Shown: positions 40,621 through 48,296 of the stretch, one piece after another
How the letters are laid out: each line of letters opens with the position of its first letter
Position numbering within the stretch: position 1 is the stretch's first letter
DNA from: Micromonospora cabrerizensis
Lineage (GTDB): Bacteria > Actinomycetota > Actinomycetes > Mycobacteriales > Micromonosporaceae
DNA length: 64,000 bases
Direction of reading: 5' to 3'
Assembly: GCF_022230955.1 (NCBI RefSeq)
Contig: NZ_JAKKFI010000084.1
Location: forward strand, 1 to 64,000
Notes under the pieces: generated by a model
Seen by the model: the letters and a program-made list of their open reading frames with translations, nothing else
Database searches by the model: none
Told to the model about the DNA's origin: nothing
Program-made: the position numbers and the translations under genes

Positions 40621-41006
40621 CGGTTACGGTAATTGCGTTCCTCGATTTCGGGAGCCGTTCTCGTCGGGTGGTGGAGCCAGGGGCAGCTCCGTCCGTTCCC
40701 GACGTCGTGCCCGTCCCCCGGGCTGCGACGCTCCCATCCGGTCGACCCCGTCCCCCGGGGCTCGACCCGCACACACCCGGAAGTCTCCGTGCGCCACGGT
40801 GGCAGCCGGCTGCCCACGTCAGGGGCCACTGGCGCGAGCCGCTGACCGGGTGGTCCGGGTTTCGCGGTGGCACCCGGACCACCACCCGAGCACCGGTCCG
40901 TCGGGCAGCCTGAGGGGTCCGGCACCCGGCGGACCGGCCCCACCCGGCCCCACCCCTGCTGCCCCCCGGGCCCCGCCTCCGGGCCGCGCCGTGCCCACCC
41001 CGCAGC

Positions 41007-41081
41007 GTCGATCAGGGACTTGTGGTGGGTCAAATGCTGCTCTTAGCCACCTTTGCCCACCACCACAACTCCATGATCGAC
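41007..41081. repeat. GATC-ended palindromic repeat, subfamily A variant
   Basis: It begins GTCGATCAGGGACTTGTGG and ends CACAACTCCATGATCGAC. The arms are complementary except for a few mismatches and a 3-base insertion in the right arm. The centre reads CAAATGCTGCTCTTAGCCAC. Its termini match copies at 5929 and 30140, but the inner arms differ. Confidence 0.75.
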
Positions 41082-41119
41082 GCCAACGTGGGGCGGGGCG
41101 GGCTGGGGGGTTTATGGCA

Positions 41120-41155
41120 ATGGGCCTCGCTCGACCGGGGTCGAGCGAGGCCCAT
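41120..41155. terminator. Perfect 15-bp hairpin
   Basis: ATGGGCCTCGCTCGA (41120-41134) and TCGAGCGAGGCCCAT (41141-41155) pair perfectly with loop CCGGGG. It lies 24 bases past the stop of the 132-residue membrane protein gene (minus strand) and is its likely terminator. There is no T tract, which is usual in this group. Confidence 0.8.
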
Positions 41156-41179
41156 GGCGGTGCGGGTCAGAGTTGTTGA

Positions 41180-41578
41180 TCAGACCGCGGGGGAGTTGGG
41201 GCGGTCGACGTCGACGAACTCCACGTCGTCGACGGCGCGATCGTCGTGGCTGCCGGCGGCCCGCGCGGCGGACCCGACGGCCCAGCCGACCGCCGCGCCG
41301 ACGAGGGCGGCGCCGATCAGCAGCGTCCAGGGCAGCGCCGGCTGGCGGCCGGCGAGCGCGTCGAAGGCCAGCGAGGCGCGGCGACGTGCCTCCTCGGCGG
41401 CGGAGCCGACCAGGTCACCAGCGCCATCGGCAAGGTCGCCGCTGTTGCGACGGGCCGATCGGGCGGTGTCCCGCACACTGTCTCCAGCGGAGCTGACGGC
41501 CGAGATCAGGTGCTCCCAGGCCTGGTCCGCGATCCGCTCCGGCTTGCTGCGGCGGTCCAGCAGGTTGGTTCCGAACAT
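41180..41578 (-). CDS. Small membrane protein with C-terminal helix
   Basis: 132 residues, family not recognised. Residues 1-80 are charged and Ala-rich with amphipathic helices (PERIADQAWEHLISAVSSAGDSVRDTARSA); residues about 84-106 are one transmembrane helix with GxxxG-like packing (LIGAALVGAAVGWAVGSAARA); the tail is acidic (DDRAVDDVEFVDVDRP). This resembles YtxH/DUF883-type membrane-anchored stress proteins. A terminator follows. Confidence 0.65.
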   Translation of the reverse strand: MFGTNLLDRRSKPERIADQAWEHLISAVSSAGDSVRDTARSARRNSGDLADGAGDLVGSAAEEARRRASLAFDALAGRQPALPWTLLIGAALVGAAVGWAVGSAARAAGSHDDRAVDDVEFVDVDRPNSPAV

Positions 41579-41716
41579 CGTGGTTACCTCCTCGGGTGCC
41601 GAAGCCGGCGGCCACTTCGGACTTCGGCGTCTGTTCAGCGCGTCACGGTTCGCCTACCCCGCAGTGCCCAGGGCCGCCCGAGCGCAAACCCGGCCGGCCC
41701 TTCGGCTCACCCGAAC

Positions 41717-41857
41717 TCAGCGCACCACTGTCACGGCGACGCCTCGGGCGAAGTCGTCATCATCGTCGTCATCGTCGCCTCCACCGCCGAAACCGCAGGC
41801 CAGTACGAGGGCGAGCAAGACGCCGACTCCAGCCAGCCCCGCAAGTCGCTTGATCAT
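41717..41857 (-). CDS. 46-residue lipoprotein-like micro-protein with Asp8 run
   Basis: A short frame from ATG 41857 with GAGAGGA six to seven bases upstream. It has MIKR, a hydrophobic core (LAGLAGVGVLLALVLA) ending at Cys21 in a lipobox-like VLAC, then GFGGGGDDDDDDDD and a short tail FARGVAVTVVR. Basic N-terminus, hydrophobic core and Cys fit a bacterial lipoprotein; the poly-Asp run is encoded by mixed GAC and GAT codons rather than a pure repeat, which favours selection on the protein. A surface metal- or calcium-binding role is possible but only inferred. Confidence 0.6.
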   Translation of the reverse strand: MIKRLAGLAGVGVLLALVLACGFGGGGDDDDDDDDFARGVAVTVVR

Positions 41858-42062
41858 CGAAGGTCCTCTCCGTCACGGTGGGTGTCCCGGCCCGATGCTA
41901 GGGCGCGTCGGCAACCACGGGCACCGATCTGCGGCGGCGGACGCGGGCGACACGCCGGTGGCACACGGGGCAGCTGTACGTCGTGGGCCGGTTGTCGGGC
42001 GTGCCGGGTCCGGGCGGCTACCCTGGTCCGGCGGCGCGTCGGTCACGACTGATCGCCGAGGG

Positions 42063-42103
42063 TCAGATAACGAAAAGTGTTAAGTAATCAGATACTGAAA
42101 AGT
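42063..42103. repeat. Paired 16-base direct repeats upstream of the STAS gene
   Basis: TCAGATAACGAAAAGT (42063-42078) and TCAGATACTGAAAAGT (42088-42103) match at 14 of 16 positions, start-to-start 25 bases. They form an AT-rich island, unusual here, about 145 bases before the STAS gene. They are probably sites for a regulator. Apart from these, 41858-42245 contains no supported gene. Confidence 0.6.
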
Positions 42104-42245
42104 ACGGATATGGGCGGCTTTGTGGGTCCGGATCCGCGAATTACTCATCCCGAGGGGTGGCGACCGAGGCCGTCGGAGGAATACTCTCGGTCGCGGCCCG
42201 CGTACTGATGAGGCGCCCGGGGGACGGGCGGGTGGAGGTGCTCGC

Positions 42246-42608
42246 GTGAGCCTGTCGATCGTGAAGTCGGTTCTGTCCGGTGGTGTCGTGGAGATCGCGC
42301 CGCGGGGCGAGATCGACGTGGACACCGCGTACGAGGTGCGCGAGGCGATCGCGGAGGTGCTGGCCAAGGGCCGCCCGCTGCGCATCGAGCTGAACATGAG
42401 GCTGGTCACCTTCATCGACTCCGTCGGCATCAGCGCCATGGTTGCCGGCTTCCAGACGGCCGAGGTCAGCGACGTCAAGCTGGTGGTCACGCAGCCGAGC
42501 CGGTTCGTGCACCGTCAGCTGTGGGTGACCGGTCTGCTCGGCCTGTTCGGCGCCCCGGAGCCCTACTTCGCCGGTGCCGCGACCCCCGAGGTGCTGCCCG
42601 GCGCCTGA
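42246..42608 (+). CDS. STAS-domain anti-sigma factor antagonist
   Basis: 120 residues of one STAS domain: EIAPRGEIDVDTAYEVREAIAEVL, then LRIELNMRLVTFIDSVGISAMV, where the Ser of DSVG is the residue phosphorylated in SpoIIAA/RsbV-type antagonists. It would bind a partner RsbW-like kinase and release a sigma factor. No kinase gene is adjacent. The start GTG 42246 has GGAGGT six bases upstream; a longer frame from 42120 adds an Arg-rich leader with no homology. Confidence 0.87.
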   Translation: MSLSIVKSVLSGGVVEIAPRGEIDVDTAYEVREAIAEVLAKGRPLRIELNMRLVTFIDSVGISAMVAGFQTAEVSDVKLVVTQPSRFVHRQLWVTGLLGLFGAPEPYFAGAATPEVLPGA

Positions 42609-42618
42609 GCCCACCGGC

Positions 42619-43446
42619 TCAGGGCTGCTCGTCCAGCCCGGTCAGGTCGATGTCGGTTGCTTCGGTGACCGCTCGGATGGCCGTCACCGAGGCGTACCCG
42701 GCGGCCAGCAACGCCACGTCCGTGCCCGGCTGCGCGGCCTGCCCCGGCTCCTCCAGCGAGGTACGGACGAAGCCGTGGCCGGATTCGGCCACCGTCATCT
42801 GCACCTGGCCGAAGCTGGCCAGCGTGCCTCGCCGCACCCCGCGCAGTCGCTCGTGCGGCAGGTCCGGGGCGTTCACGTTGAGCACGCTCTCCATCGGCGC
42901 GGACGTCAACCGGGGGAGCAGGTCCAGGGCGACCCGCGCAGCGGTGCTCCAGTGCCGCTCGGCGTCGCGTACCCGGGCGGCCGCGTCCACCGCCGCCCCA
43001 CCGCTGGCCGCCGTCGCCTCGCCCGCGGAGAGCACGTCGAGGGAGACCGCCATCGCCCGGCAGCCGTTCGTGGCGGCGGTGAACGCGGCCCCCACCGTCC
43101 CGGAGTGCAGCACGGCCCGGCCGGCGTTGGCGCCACGGTTGATGCCGGAGAGCACCACCGACGGCGGCGGGCCGAACGCGCCATGCAGGGCGATCAGTGT
43201 GATGAAGCCGGGTGAGCCACCGACCCCGTACGCCGGCACGCCCTCCAGGTCGGGCAGCGGGTGCTCGTTCACGACGACCCGCCCGTCCCGTTCCACGGCG
43301 CTCATCGCGGCGCTGGTGCCGCTCGCCTCCTCCAGCGGTGCGGCGACCACCACGTCCAGGCCCCGCTGTCGGGCAGCCCAGGCCAGTGCCTGGATGCCCG
43401 GCGCGGCGATCCCGTCGTCGTTCGTGATCAGCACCCGCAGGGTCAT
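42619..43446 (-). CDS. surE: 5'-nucleotidase SurE
   Basis: 275 residues with the SurE signatures: LITNDDGIAAPGIQAL (metal-binding DD), the VAAPLEEASGTSAAMS loop, SGINRGANAGRAVLHSGTVGAAFTAA and NVNAPDLP. It removes phosphate from nucleoside monophosphates and small phosphorylated metabolites in the cytoplasm. It overlaps the upstream PfkB-type kinase by four bases, so a kinase and a phosphatase are made together. This is unusual for surE, which often accompanies pcm. Confidence 0.93.
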   Translation of the reverse strand: MTLRVLITNDDGIAAPGIQALAWAARQRGLDVVVAAPLEEASGTSAAMSAVERDGRVVVNEHPLPDLEGVPAYGVGGSPGFITLIALHGAFGPPPSVVLSGINRGANAGRAVLHSGTVGAAFTAATNGCRAMAVSLDVLSAGEATAASGGAAVDAAARVRDAERHWSTAARVALDLLPRLTSAPMESVLNVNAPDLPHERLRGVRRGTLASFGQVQMTVAESGHGFVRTSLEEPGQAAQPGTDVALLAAGYASVTAIRAVTEATDIDLTGLDEQP

Positions 43447-44438
43447 CGGTCGACCACCCGGTCGGCCAGCTCGTCCGGGGTCGTCCGCTCCTGCGGTCGG
43501 CTGTCCGCCGGCACGAGTCGGACCCGGTCCACCAGGCCGGTGATCGAATCCAGTCGGCCGGTGCCCAGGCCGTGCCGGGTCACGTTCAGCGCGCCGGCCG
43601 CGGCGCCGGTCCGGATGGCGGTCCGGATGTCCCCGCCGCTGGCCACGACGGCTGCCACCCCGGCGGTCATCGAGTCGCCCGCACCGCGCGGGTCGGCGGC
43701 CTCCAACCGGGGCATCTCGACCTCGAACAGCTCCCCGTCGATGAGCGCGAGCGCCGGCTGGTCGGCCCGGCTCACCACCACCGTCTCGGCGCCGGCCGCG
43801 TGCAGCTCGTACATGGCCCGGGTCAGTTCCGCGCTGTCGTCGCTGCGGGCGCGGCCGTCGCGGATCAGCTCCTCGTGGCTCACCTTGAGGAAGAAGACGC
43901 CGCCCTCCAGCGCCGAGCCGAGGTGGTCGCCGGAGAGGTCGACCACCACCCGAGCGCCGTTGGCGCTGAGGTCGGCGGCGAAGCGTCGGTAGAGGTCGGC
44001 AGGGACGAGCCATGGCTCGTTGGGCCCGCTGAGGATGCTCACCGCGGCCGACAGGCCCTCGCCGAGGGCCAGGTTGTACAGCTCGTCGAGTTCGTGGCGG
44101 CTCAACGGCTGACCGGGCACGTCGGCGATCTCCTGCCGGGAGCCGTCCCGGCGGTCGTGCACGTACCCGCCGCTGCCGGAGTCACGGGCCACCACCTTGA
44201 GGTCCACGCCCTCGCTGACCAGCAGTGGCTCCAGGACCTGGCCGATCTCGCCGCCGAGGGCGGCGCAGAGCACCACGTCGACCCCGAGTGAGATCACCAT
44301 CCGGGCCTGCCAGACGCCCTGCCCGCCGGGGTGCAGGTGCAGCTCGGGGTGGTCGTTCGGCTGGTCCACGGTCACCGTCAGCTGTGGAGTGGGCGCGAAG
44401 ACCATCACGTGCCCCCTCACCGGATCGTCGCCGTTCAT
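43443..44438 (-). CDS. PfkB-family sugar kinase
   Basis: 331 residues. The N-terminal PfkB motif is HPGGQGVWQARMVISLGVDV; the C-terminal signature is EAADPRGAGDSMTAGVAAVV (the DTxGAGD motif with Pro-Arg in place of the usual residues); the catalytic Asp is within GAGDS. The closest style is 1-phosphofructokinase/tagatose-6-phosphate kinase, but no PTS or sugar transporter genes are near. It phosphorylates a sugar or sugar phosphate. The start ATG 44438 is divergent from an SRPBCC gene. Confidence 0.85.
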   Translation of the reverse strand: MNGDDPVRGHVMVFAPTPQLTVTVDQPNDHPELHLHPGGQGVWQARMVISLGVDVVLCAALGGEIGQVLEPLLVSEGVDLKVVARDSGSGGYVHDRRDGSRQEIADVPGQPLSRHELDELYNLALGEGLSAAVSILSGPNEPWLVPADLYRRFAADLSANGARVVVDLSGDHLGSALEGGVFFLKVSHEELIRDGRARSDDSAELTRAMYELHAAGAETVVVSRADQPALALIDGELFEVEMPRLEAADPRGAGDSMTAGVAAVVASGGDIRTAIRTGAAAGALNVTRHGLGTGRLDSITGLVDRVRLVPADSRPQERTTPDELADRVVDR

Positions 44439-44600
44439 GATGTCCGCCCTCCAGCACGGTCGGGTGATTCTTCACTAAACGACCTTAATGCGACAACCGG
44501 CAACTCGGCGTGCCATCGCACCGGTCCGGTCCGGCGCCGGGCGTTGCCAGCCAGACATCGGTACGGGACGATCGTGCGACCATCGACGGCGGGAGACGGT

Positions 44601-45068
44601 GTGCTCAGCAGCGATACCTTCAGCTACACCGTGCAGGCCCGGTGCTCGCCGGCCGAGGCGGCGGCGATGCTCAGCGACCTGACCCGGCAGGGTGAGCTGC
44701 ACCCGCTGATCGTCCGGGTCCGCCGACTACCACCCCGACCTGGTGCGCAGGCCAGTTACACGATCAACGACCAGTTGGCGGCCGGCCCGCTGCGCTTCCG
44801 GACCACCTACCACGCGGACGTGCTGATCAGCGAGGACGACGAGATCGTCATGGTGGCCCGCCAGTGGCCGGCCACCACCGTGCGTAACCACACCCGGCTG
44901 CACCCCGAGCCGGACGGCCTGACCCGGATCGACGTCGAGATCACGCTGACCGCGCCGACCCCCCTGTTCCGGTACGCGTTCCGCCAGGCCCGGGTCGCCC
45001 ACCTCGCCCTGGCCACGCGCCTCGGTGCGGCCCTGGACCGCGGCGGCGACCCGCAGCCCCCGGCCTGA
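44601..45068 (+). CDS. SRPBCC family protein
   Basis: 155 residues. The START/SRPBCC pattern is visible: TFSYTVQARCSPAEAAAMLSD, LTRQGELHPLIVRVRRL, central strands LRFRTTYHADVLISEDDEIVM and TRIDVEITLTAP, and a C-terminal helix FRQARVAHLALATRLGAAL. The ligand is unknown. GTG 44601 follows GGGAG five bases upstream. Confidence 0.75.
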   Translation: MLSSDTFSYTVQARCSPAEAAAMLSDLTRQGELHPLIVRVRRLPPRPGAQASYTINDQLAAGPLRFRTTYHADVLISEDDEIVMVARQWPATTVRNHTRLHPEPDGLTRIDVEITLTAPTPLFRYAFRQARVAHLALATRLGAALDRGGDPQPPA

Positions 45069-45105
45069 CCCACCCCCGCGGCCCCGTCGCCCGCAGCCCC
45101 GCTTC

Positions 45106-45181
45106 ATGATCGTGCTCGATCGTGGATGTAGTGGCCTACGAGCGTCGGGAGGCCACTACATCCTGGTTCTAGCGTGATCTT
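45106..45181. repeat. GATC-ended palindromic repeat, subfamily C
   Basis: Inner arms GGATGTAGTGGCCT (45124-45137) and AGGCCACTACATCC (45150-45163) are perfectly complementary with a 12-base loop. Outer arms (ATGATCGTGCTCGATCG and AGCGTGATCTT) are imperfectly complementary and carry GATC. It lies between converging SRPBCC and membrane-protein genes, where it can also terminate both. Confidence 0.8.
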
Positions 45182-45215
45182 GGCAGCGCGGCACAGCTGC
45201 GACGCGGCAGCGGGA

Positions 45216-45716
45216 TCACCGGTTGGGGGCGCGGCCCGCCAGGGCGGGTTGGGCTGCGGGACGCCGTCCCCACGGCTTGTACGTGGACAGCACCGTCGCG
45301 ATGATCATCAGACTGGTCGACACCGCGGGTGCGATCACCAGGTCGGCGCGGTCCCGTGCGGGCAGGGCGGCGCCCAACGCTCCGGCGTGGCGCAGATTCG
45401 GGGTGAGCAGGAACAGCACCAGCCCGACCATCACCGTGGTGAGCACGAGCTTGACCAGCACCCAGCGATAGCGCAGCAGCCCCCACGGGGTGAGCAGCGC
45501 GCTGGCGACACCGACGAGCCAGACCAGCACGCTCAGCGGCGCGAACAGGACGGTGCCGACCAGCGCGCCGACCGGGTAGAGCACCGCCGGGTCGGCGCCA
45601 CGCTGCACGGCGATGCCGAGGGTCAGCAGCACCAGGTCGGCGCCGAGCCACCCCAGCGAGGTGACCAGGTGCAGGGTGAGCAGCCCTTTGCGGGCGGCGG
45701 GTGGTATCCGAGGCAT
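45216..45716 (-). CDS. Four-helix membrane protein, DUF2269-like
   Basis: 166 residues with four hydrophobic helices (LLTLHLVTSLGWLGADLVLL; ALVGTVLFAPLSVLVWLVGV; LLRYRWVLVKLVLTTVMVGL; VIAPAVSTSLMIIATVLS). LHLVTSLGWLGAD near the N-terminus is typical of the DUF2269-like family of small actinobacterial membrane proteins. The function is unknown. It is the only gene between the palindrome and the 240-base gap before the cell-wall hydrolase. Confidence 0.72.
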   Translation of the reverse strand: MPRIPPAARKGLLTLHLVTSLGWLGADLVLLTLGIAVQRGADPAVLYPVGALVGTVLFAPLSVLVWLVGVASALLTPWGLLRYRWVLVKLVLTTVMVGLVLFLLTPNLRHAGALGAALPARDRADLVIAPAVSTSLMIIATVLSTYKPWGRRPAAQPALAGRAPNR

Positions 45717-45897
45717 ACCGCGATGCTGCCCGCGGGCCTCGCCCGGGTCGTCCGACGAGCGACGACATCAGGGGTACGCCCGGCGACGTAGCCCGCCACA
45801 GCCGCCGACCGCCCTCCTGGGGAGCGGGCCGCGGCCCGGCCCGGCGCATCGAGCAGACCTTGACGGGTCAGTGCGGCCGGACCTGTCCGGACGAACG

Positions 45898-45935
45898 TGA
45901 TGCCTGTGAGTCATCACGATGACTCACAGGCATCA
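45898..45935. terminator. Perfect 18-bp hairpin downstream of the cell-wall hydrolase
   Basis: TGATGCCTGTGAGTCATC (45898-45915) and GATGACTCACAGGCATCA (45918-45935) pair perfectly around a two-base centre. It begins 22 bases past the hydrolase stop on the minus strand. A likely terminator. Confidence 0.85.
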
Positions 45936-45956
45936 GCACGTCGGGGATCGGCCGGA

Positions 45957-47021
45957 TCAGTAGACCGACAGGTGCACGTGGTTGGTGTGGTCGGTGGACG
46001 GGGTGCCGCTCGCCCCGCTGTACGACTTCCACCCGCTGCTGGGCAGCCAGATCTGCCGGTACCAGATCACGTACAGCACGGCGAGCCGGTCGGCGTTGCG
46101 GATGAAGTACGCCGCCAGGTTGTTGCCGTACGTCTTGTCGCCGCCGGTGGCGTTTCCGCCGAAGCCGCTCTTCTGCGCGGCGAAGTCGCAGGCTCGGCCC
46201 TTCGGGTGCTCGCCGGAGCCGCTGGGCCGGTGACAGGAGACGTACCGGGTGAAGCCGGCGGCCTTGGCCTGGTTGAGGGCGTGCAGGGTGCGCGGGGTGA
46301 TGCAGCCGTTGGCCGGCGTGGGGTCGTTGACGCTGCACGTCTCCGACGGCCAGGAGCCGTCGGAGTTGCGCGGTGCGGCCTTCGCGTTGGCGGCGGAGGT
46401 GCCCCGGTTGGAGTCGGTGTCGGCGGCGACCTGCGGCTTGGGGGCGGTGGCCACGGTCAGGGCCCGCTCGGCCTGCTCCTTGCGCTTGGCCATCACCGCG
46501 ACCTGCTTGCGCTGCTCGTTGATCTCACCGTTCAGGGCGACCTGGGTGCGGTTGGCCTGGTCCTTGCTGGTGAGCAGGTCGCGCAGCACCCGGTCCTCGT
46601 TGGCGGCCACCGCGTCCAGTGCGGCGGCCCGGTCCATGAAGCCTTCCGGGCTGTCGCTGTTGAGCAGCGCCGACATGGCGCTGAGCCGACCGGTGCGGTA
46701 GGCGACGCCGGCGATCTCGCCGACCTTGCCGTTGCGCTGGTCGAGCTCGACCTCGATGGTCTTCAGTTGGGCCGTGAGCTGCTGCTGCCGCTGTACGGAG
46801 GCGTCCAGGGCGCGCTTGGCGTCCAGGTAACCCTTGCTGGCGGCCTCGAGCTGGGCTCGCAGCGCGGGGGTGCCGCCCTCCTCGTCGGAGTCGGGAGCGG
46901 CGGCCCGCAGGCCGGTCGGGGGAGTGGCCGAGGCGGTGCCGGCCGGGAGCGCGACGCCGAGGGCGAACATCGCGACGATCAGGGCCGCCAGTCGGGCGGC
47001 GGGTGGTCGTGCTGGTGCCAC
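45957..47021 (-). CDS. Secreted coiled-coil protein with M15/ARB-07466-like C-terminal domain
   Basis: 354 residues. A Sec signal (LAALIVAMFALGVALPAGTASA) is followed by a coiled coil of about 150 residues (LRAQLEAASKGYLDAKRALDAS..., INEQRKQVAVMAKRKEQAERAL). The C-terminal 150 residues contain CHRPSGSGEHPKGRACDFAA and STDHTNHVHLSVY, the His/Asp spacing of M15-like peptidase folds. The layout resembles the autolysin regulators and hydrolases used in cell separation. A c-di-AMP riboswitch in its leader links expression to wall or turgor state. Catalytic activity is likely but unproven. Confidence 0.82.
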   Translation of the reverse strand: MAPARPPAARLAALIVAMFALGVALPAGTASATPPTGLRAAAPDSDEEGGTPALRAQLEAASKGYLDAKRALDASVQRQQQLTAQLKTIEVELDQRNGKVGEIAGVAYRTGRLSAMSALLNSDSPEGFMDRAAALDAVAANEDRVLRDLLTSKDQANRTQVALNGEINEQRKQVAVMAKRKEQAERALTVATAPKPQVAADTDSNRGTSAANAKAAPRNSDGSWPSETCSVNDPTPANGCITPRTLHALNQAKAAGFTRYVSCHRPSGSGEHPKGRACDFAAQKSGFGGNATGGDKTYGNNLAAYFIRNADRLAVLYVIWYRQIWLPSSGWKSYSGASGTPSTDHTNHVHLSVY

Positions 47022-47027
47022 AGTGCA

Positions 47028-47155
47028 TGTCCTTCCGTCAGCCGCCGACCGGGTTAGCTGACGGGTTCGGGACGGAAGATCCCTACCGCTGACGCGGATG
47101 CACCCCAGGAACGTGGTTCCCCGGTTCGCCCCTGCGGGCGATTAGGCGGCGACCA
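47028..47155 (-). ncRNA. c-di-AMP (ydaO/yuaA) riboswitch
   Basis: On the minus strand the leader of the coiled-coil hydrolase contains the conserved ydaO blocks in order: GGTCGCCGCCTAATCGC, GGGGCGAACCGGGGAACCA, GGGGTGCATCC, GCGGTAGGGATCTTCCGTCC, and GAACCCGTCAGCTAACCC, then GGCGGCTGACGGAAGGA. This RNA binds cyclic di-AMP and usually turns expression off. In actinobacteria it typically precedes wall-hydrolase and resuscitation-factor genes, as here. TAGGCT at 47199-47204 is a possible -10. Boundaries are approximate. Confidence 0.9.
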
Positions 47156-47271
47156 TCACCGGCGCCGGGAGGGCGCCGCCTGGTGGAGGCCGGGACCGAG
47201 CCTACCGGTGCGGGTGGGGCGGCTGCAGCCAATGTGACGGACGGTGCGTGCGTCATCACGAGAAACCGCTG

Positions 47272-48198
47272 TCACCACTCGATCGAGCCACACGCCCCGG
47301 AGGCCGCGCCCGGCTCGATCTGCAGTGTCGCGTGCTCGATCCGGAAGTCGTCGTGCAGGGCCGTACGCGCGGCGGTGAGCACCGCGCCGACCTCCGCCCC
47401 GGGTGCCATGGTCAGGTGTGCGGAGGCCACGTCCATGCCGGAGGTGAGCGTCCAGACGTGCAGGTCGTGCACCTCGACCACACCGGGGACCGCGGCCAGC
47501 CGGTCGTGCACGGCGGTCACCTGGAGGTGCTCCGGGGCCGCCTGTACGAGGATGCGGACGGCGGCGCGCGCCAGCCGCCAGGTGCGCGGCAGGATGAACA
47601 CACCGATGGCGACGGCGACCAGCGGGTCGGCCCACCACCAGTCGGTGACGGTGATGAGCAGCGCGGCGCCGATCACGCCGACCGAGCCGAGCAGGTCGCC
47701 GAGCACCTCCAGGTAGGCGCCCTGGAGGTTGATGCTCTCCTTGGCTCCGGCGCGGAGCAGGGCGAAGGCGGCGACGTTGGCCAGCAGGCCGAGCACGGCC
47801 ACCGCGAGCATCGGGCCGGCGATGACCTCGTGCGGGTCGCCGAAGCGGCGGATCGCCTCGATCACCACGTAGATCGCGACGCCGGAGAGCAGGACGGCGT
47901 TGGCCAGCGCGGCGAGCACCTCGAGGCGGTAGAGCCCGAAGGTGCGCTGTGGGTCGACGGTGGCCCGCCGGGTCGCGGTGATCGCGGCGAGCGCCATCCC
48001 GATGCCGAGCACGTCGGTGAACATGTGCCCGGCGTCGGAGAGCAGGGCGAGCGAGCCGGTGTGCAGGGCGGCCACCGCCTCGACCACCATCAGGGTGGCC
48101 AGCAGCCCGAATGCCGCCCAGAGGCGACCCCGGTGCTGGTGTGCGGCATTGGCGACGGACCCATGGTGGTGGTCATGACCTGCGCCCACGAGAACCAC
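47272..48198 (-). CDS. Cation diffusion facilitator (CzcD-type) metal exporter
   Basis: 308 residues with six membrane helices. The zinc-site motifs are SLALLSDAGHMFTDVLG (helix 2, HxxxD) and INLQGAYLEVLGDLLGSVGV (helix 5, with E in place of the first H of the usual HxxxD); an N-terminal His cluster (HDHHHG) and C-terminal VHDLHVWTLTSG domain are typical. It exports Zn2+ or a similar ion in exchange for protons. GTG 48198 starts about 20 bases after a good promoter overlapped by direct repeats (48227-48252). Confidence 0.92.
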   Translation of the reverse strand: MVLVGAGHDHHHGSVANAAHQHRGRLWAAFGLLATLMVVEAVAALHTGSLALLSDAGHMFTDVLGIGMALAAITATRRATVDPQRTFGLYRLEVLAALANAVLLSGVAIYVVIEAIRRFGDPHEVIAGPMLAVAVLGLLANVAAFALLRAGAKESINLQGAYLEVLGDLLGSVGVIGAALLITVTDWWWADPLVAVAIGVFILPRTWRLARAAVRILVQAAPEHLQVTAVHDRLAAVPGVVEVHDLHVWTLTSGMDVASAHLTMAPGAEVGAVLTAARTALHDDFRIEHATLQIEPGAASGACGSIEW

Positions 48199-48225
48199 CC
48201 TCCGCTGCCAGTCGGGACCCGGTCA

Positions 48226-48254
48226 AATGTATGCTCACATCGCTATGTATGCAA
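48226..48254 (-). promoter_or_regulatory. CDF exporter promoter with direct-repeat operator
   Basis: On the minus strand TTGCAT (48249-48254) and TACATT (48226-48231) are spaced by 17 bases. ATGTATGC occurs twice (48227-48234 and 48245-48252, plus strand), start-to-start 18 bases, one copy overlapping the -10 and the other the -35. A metal-responsive repressor is a natural candidate; no regulator gene is adjacent. Confidence 0.6.
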
Positions 48255-48296
48255 GTGTAGAGGTCGCCGCTGTCGCCGGCGGCTCGCCAGAGCGGA

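Larger units (their letters stand above)
40445..41179. other. Gene-poor region with orphan CebR-like operator, palindrome and terminator
   Basis: 735 bases with no frame I can support. At 40593-40606 TGGGAGCGCTTCCA matches the LacI-family CebR/CelR operator (TGGGAGCGCTCCCA) at 13 of 14 positions; it runs directly into a second dyad AAAGCG-AGG-CGCTTT (40606-40620). No glycosidase follows on either strand. The rest is very GC-rich, with a palindromic repeat (41007-41081) and a hairpin (41120-41155). It could be the remains of a deleted glycoside hydrolase promoter or a distant control site of the BON gene. Confidence 0.6.
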
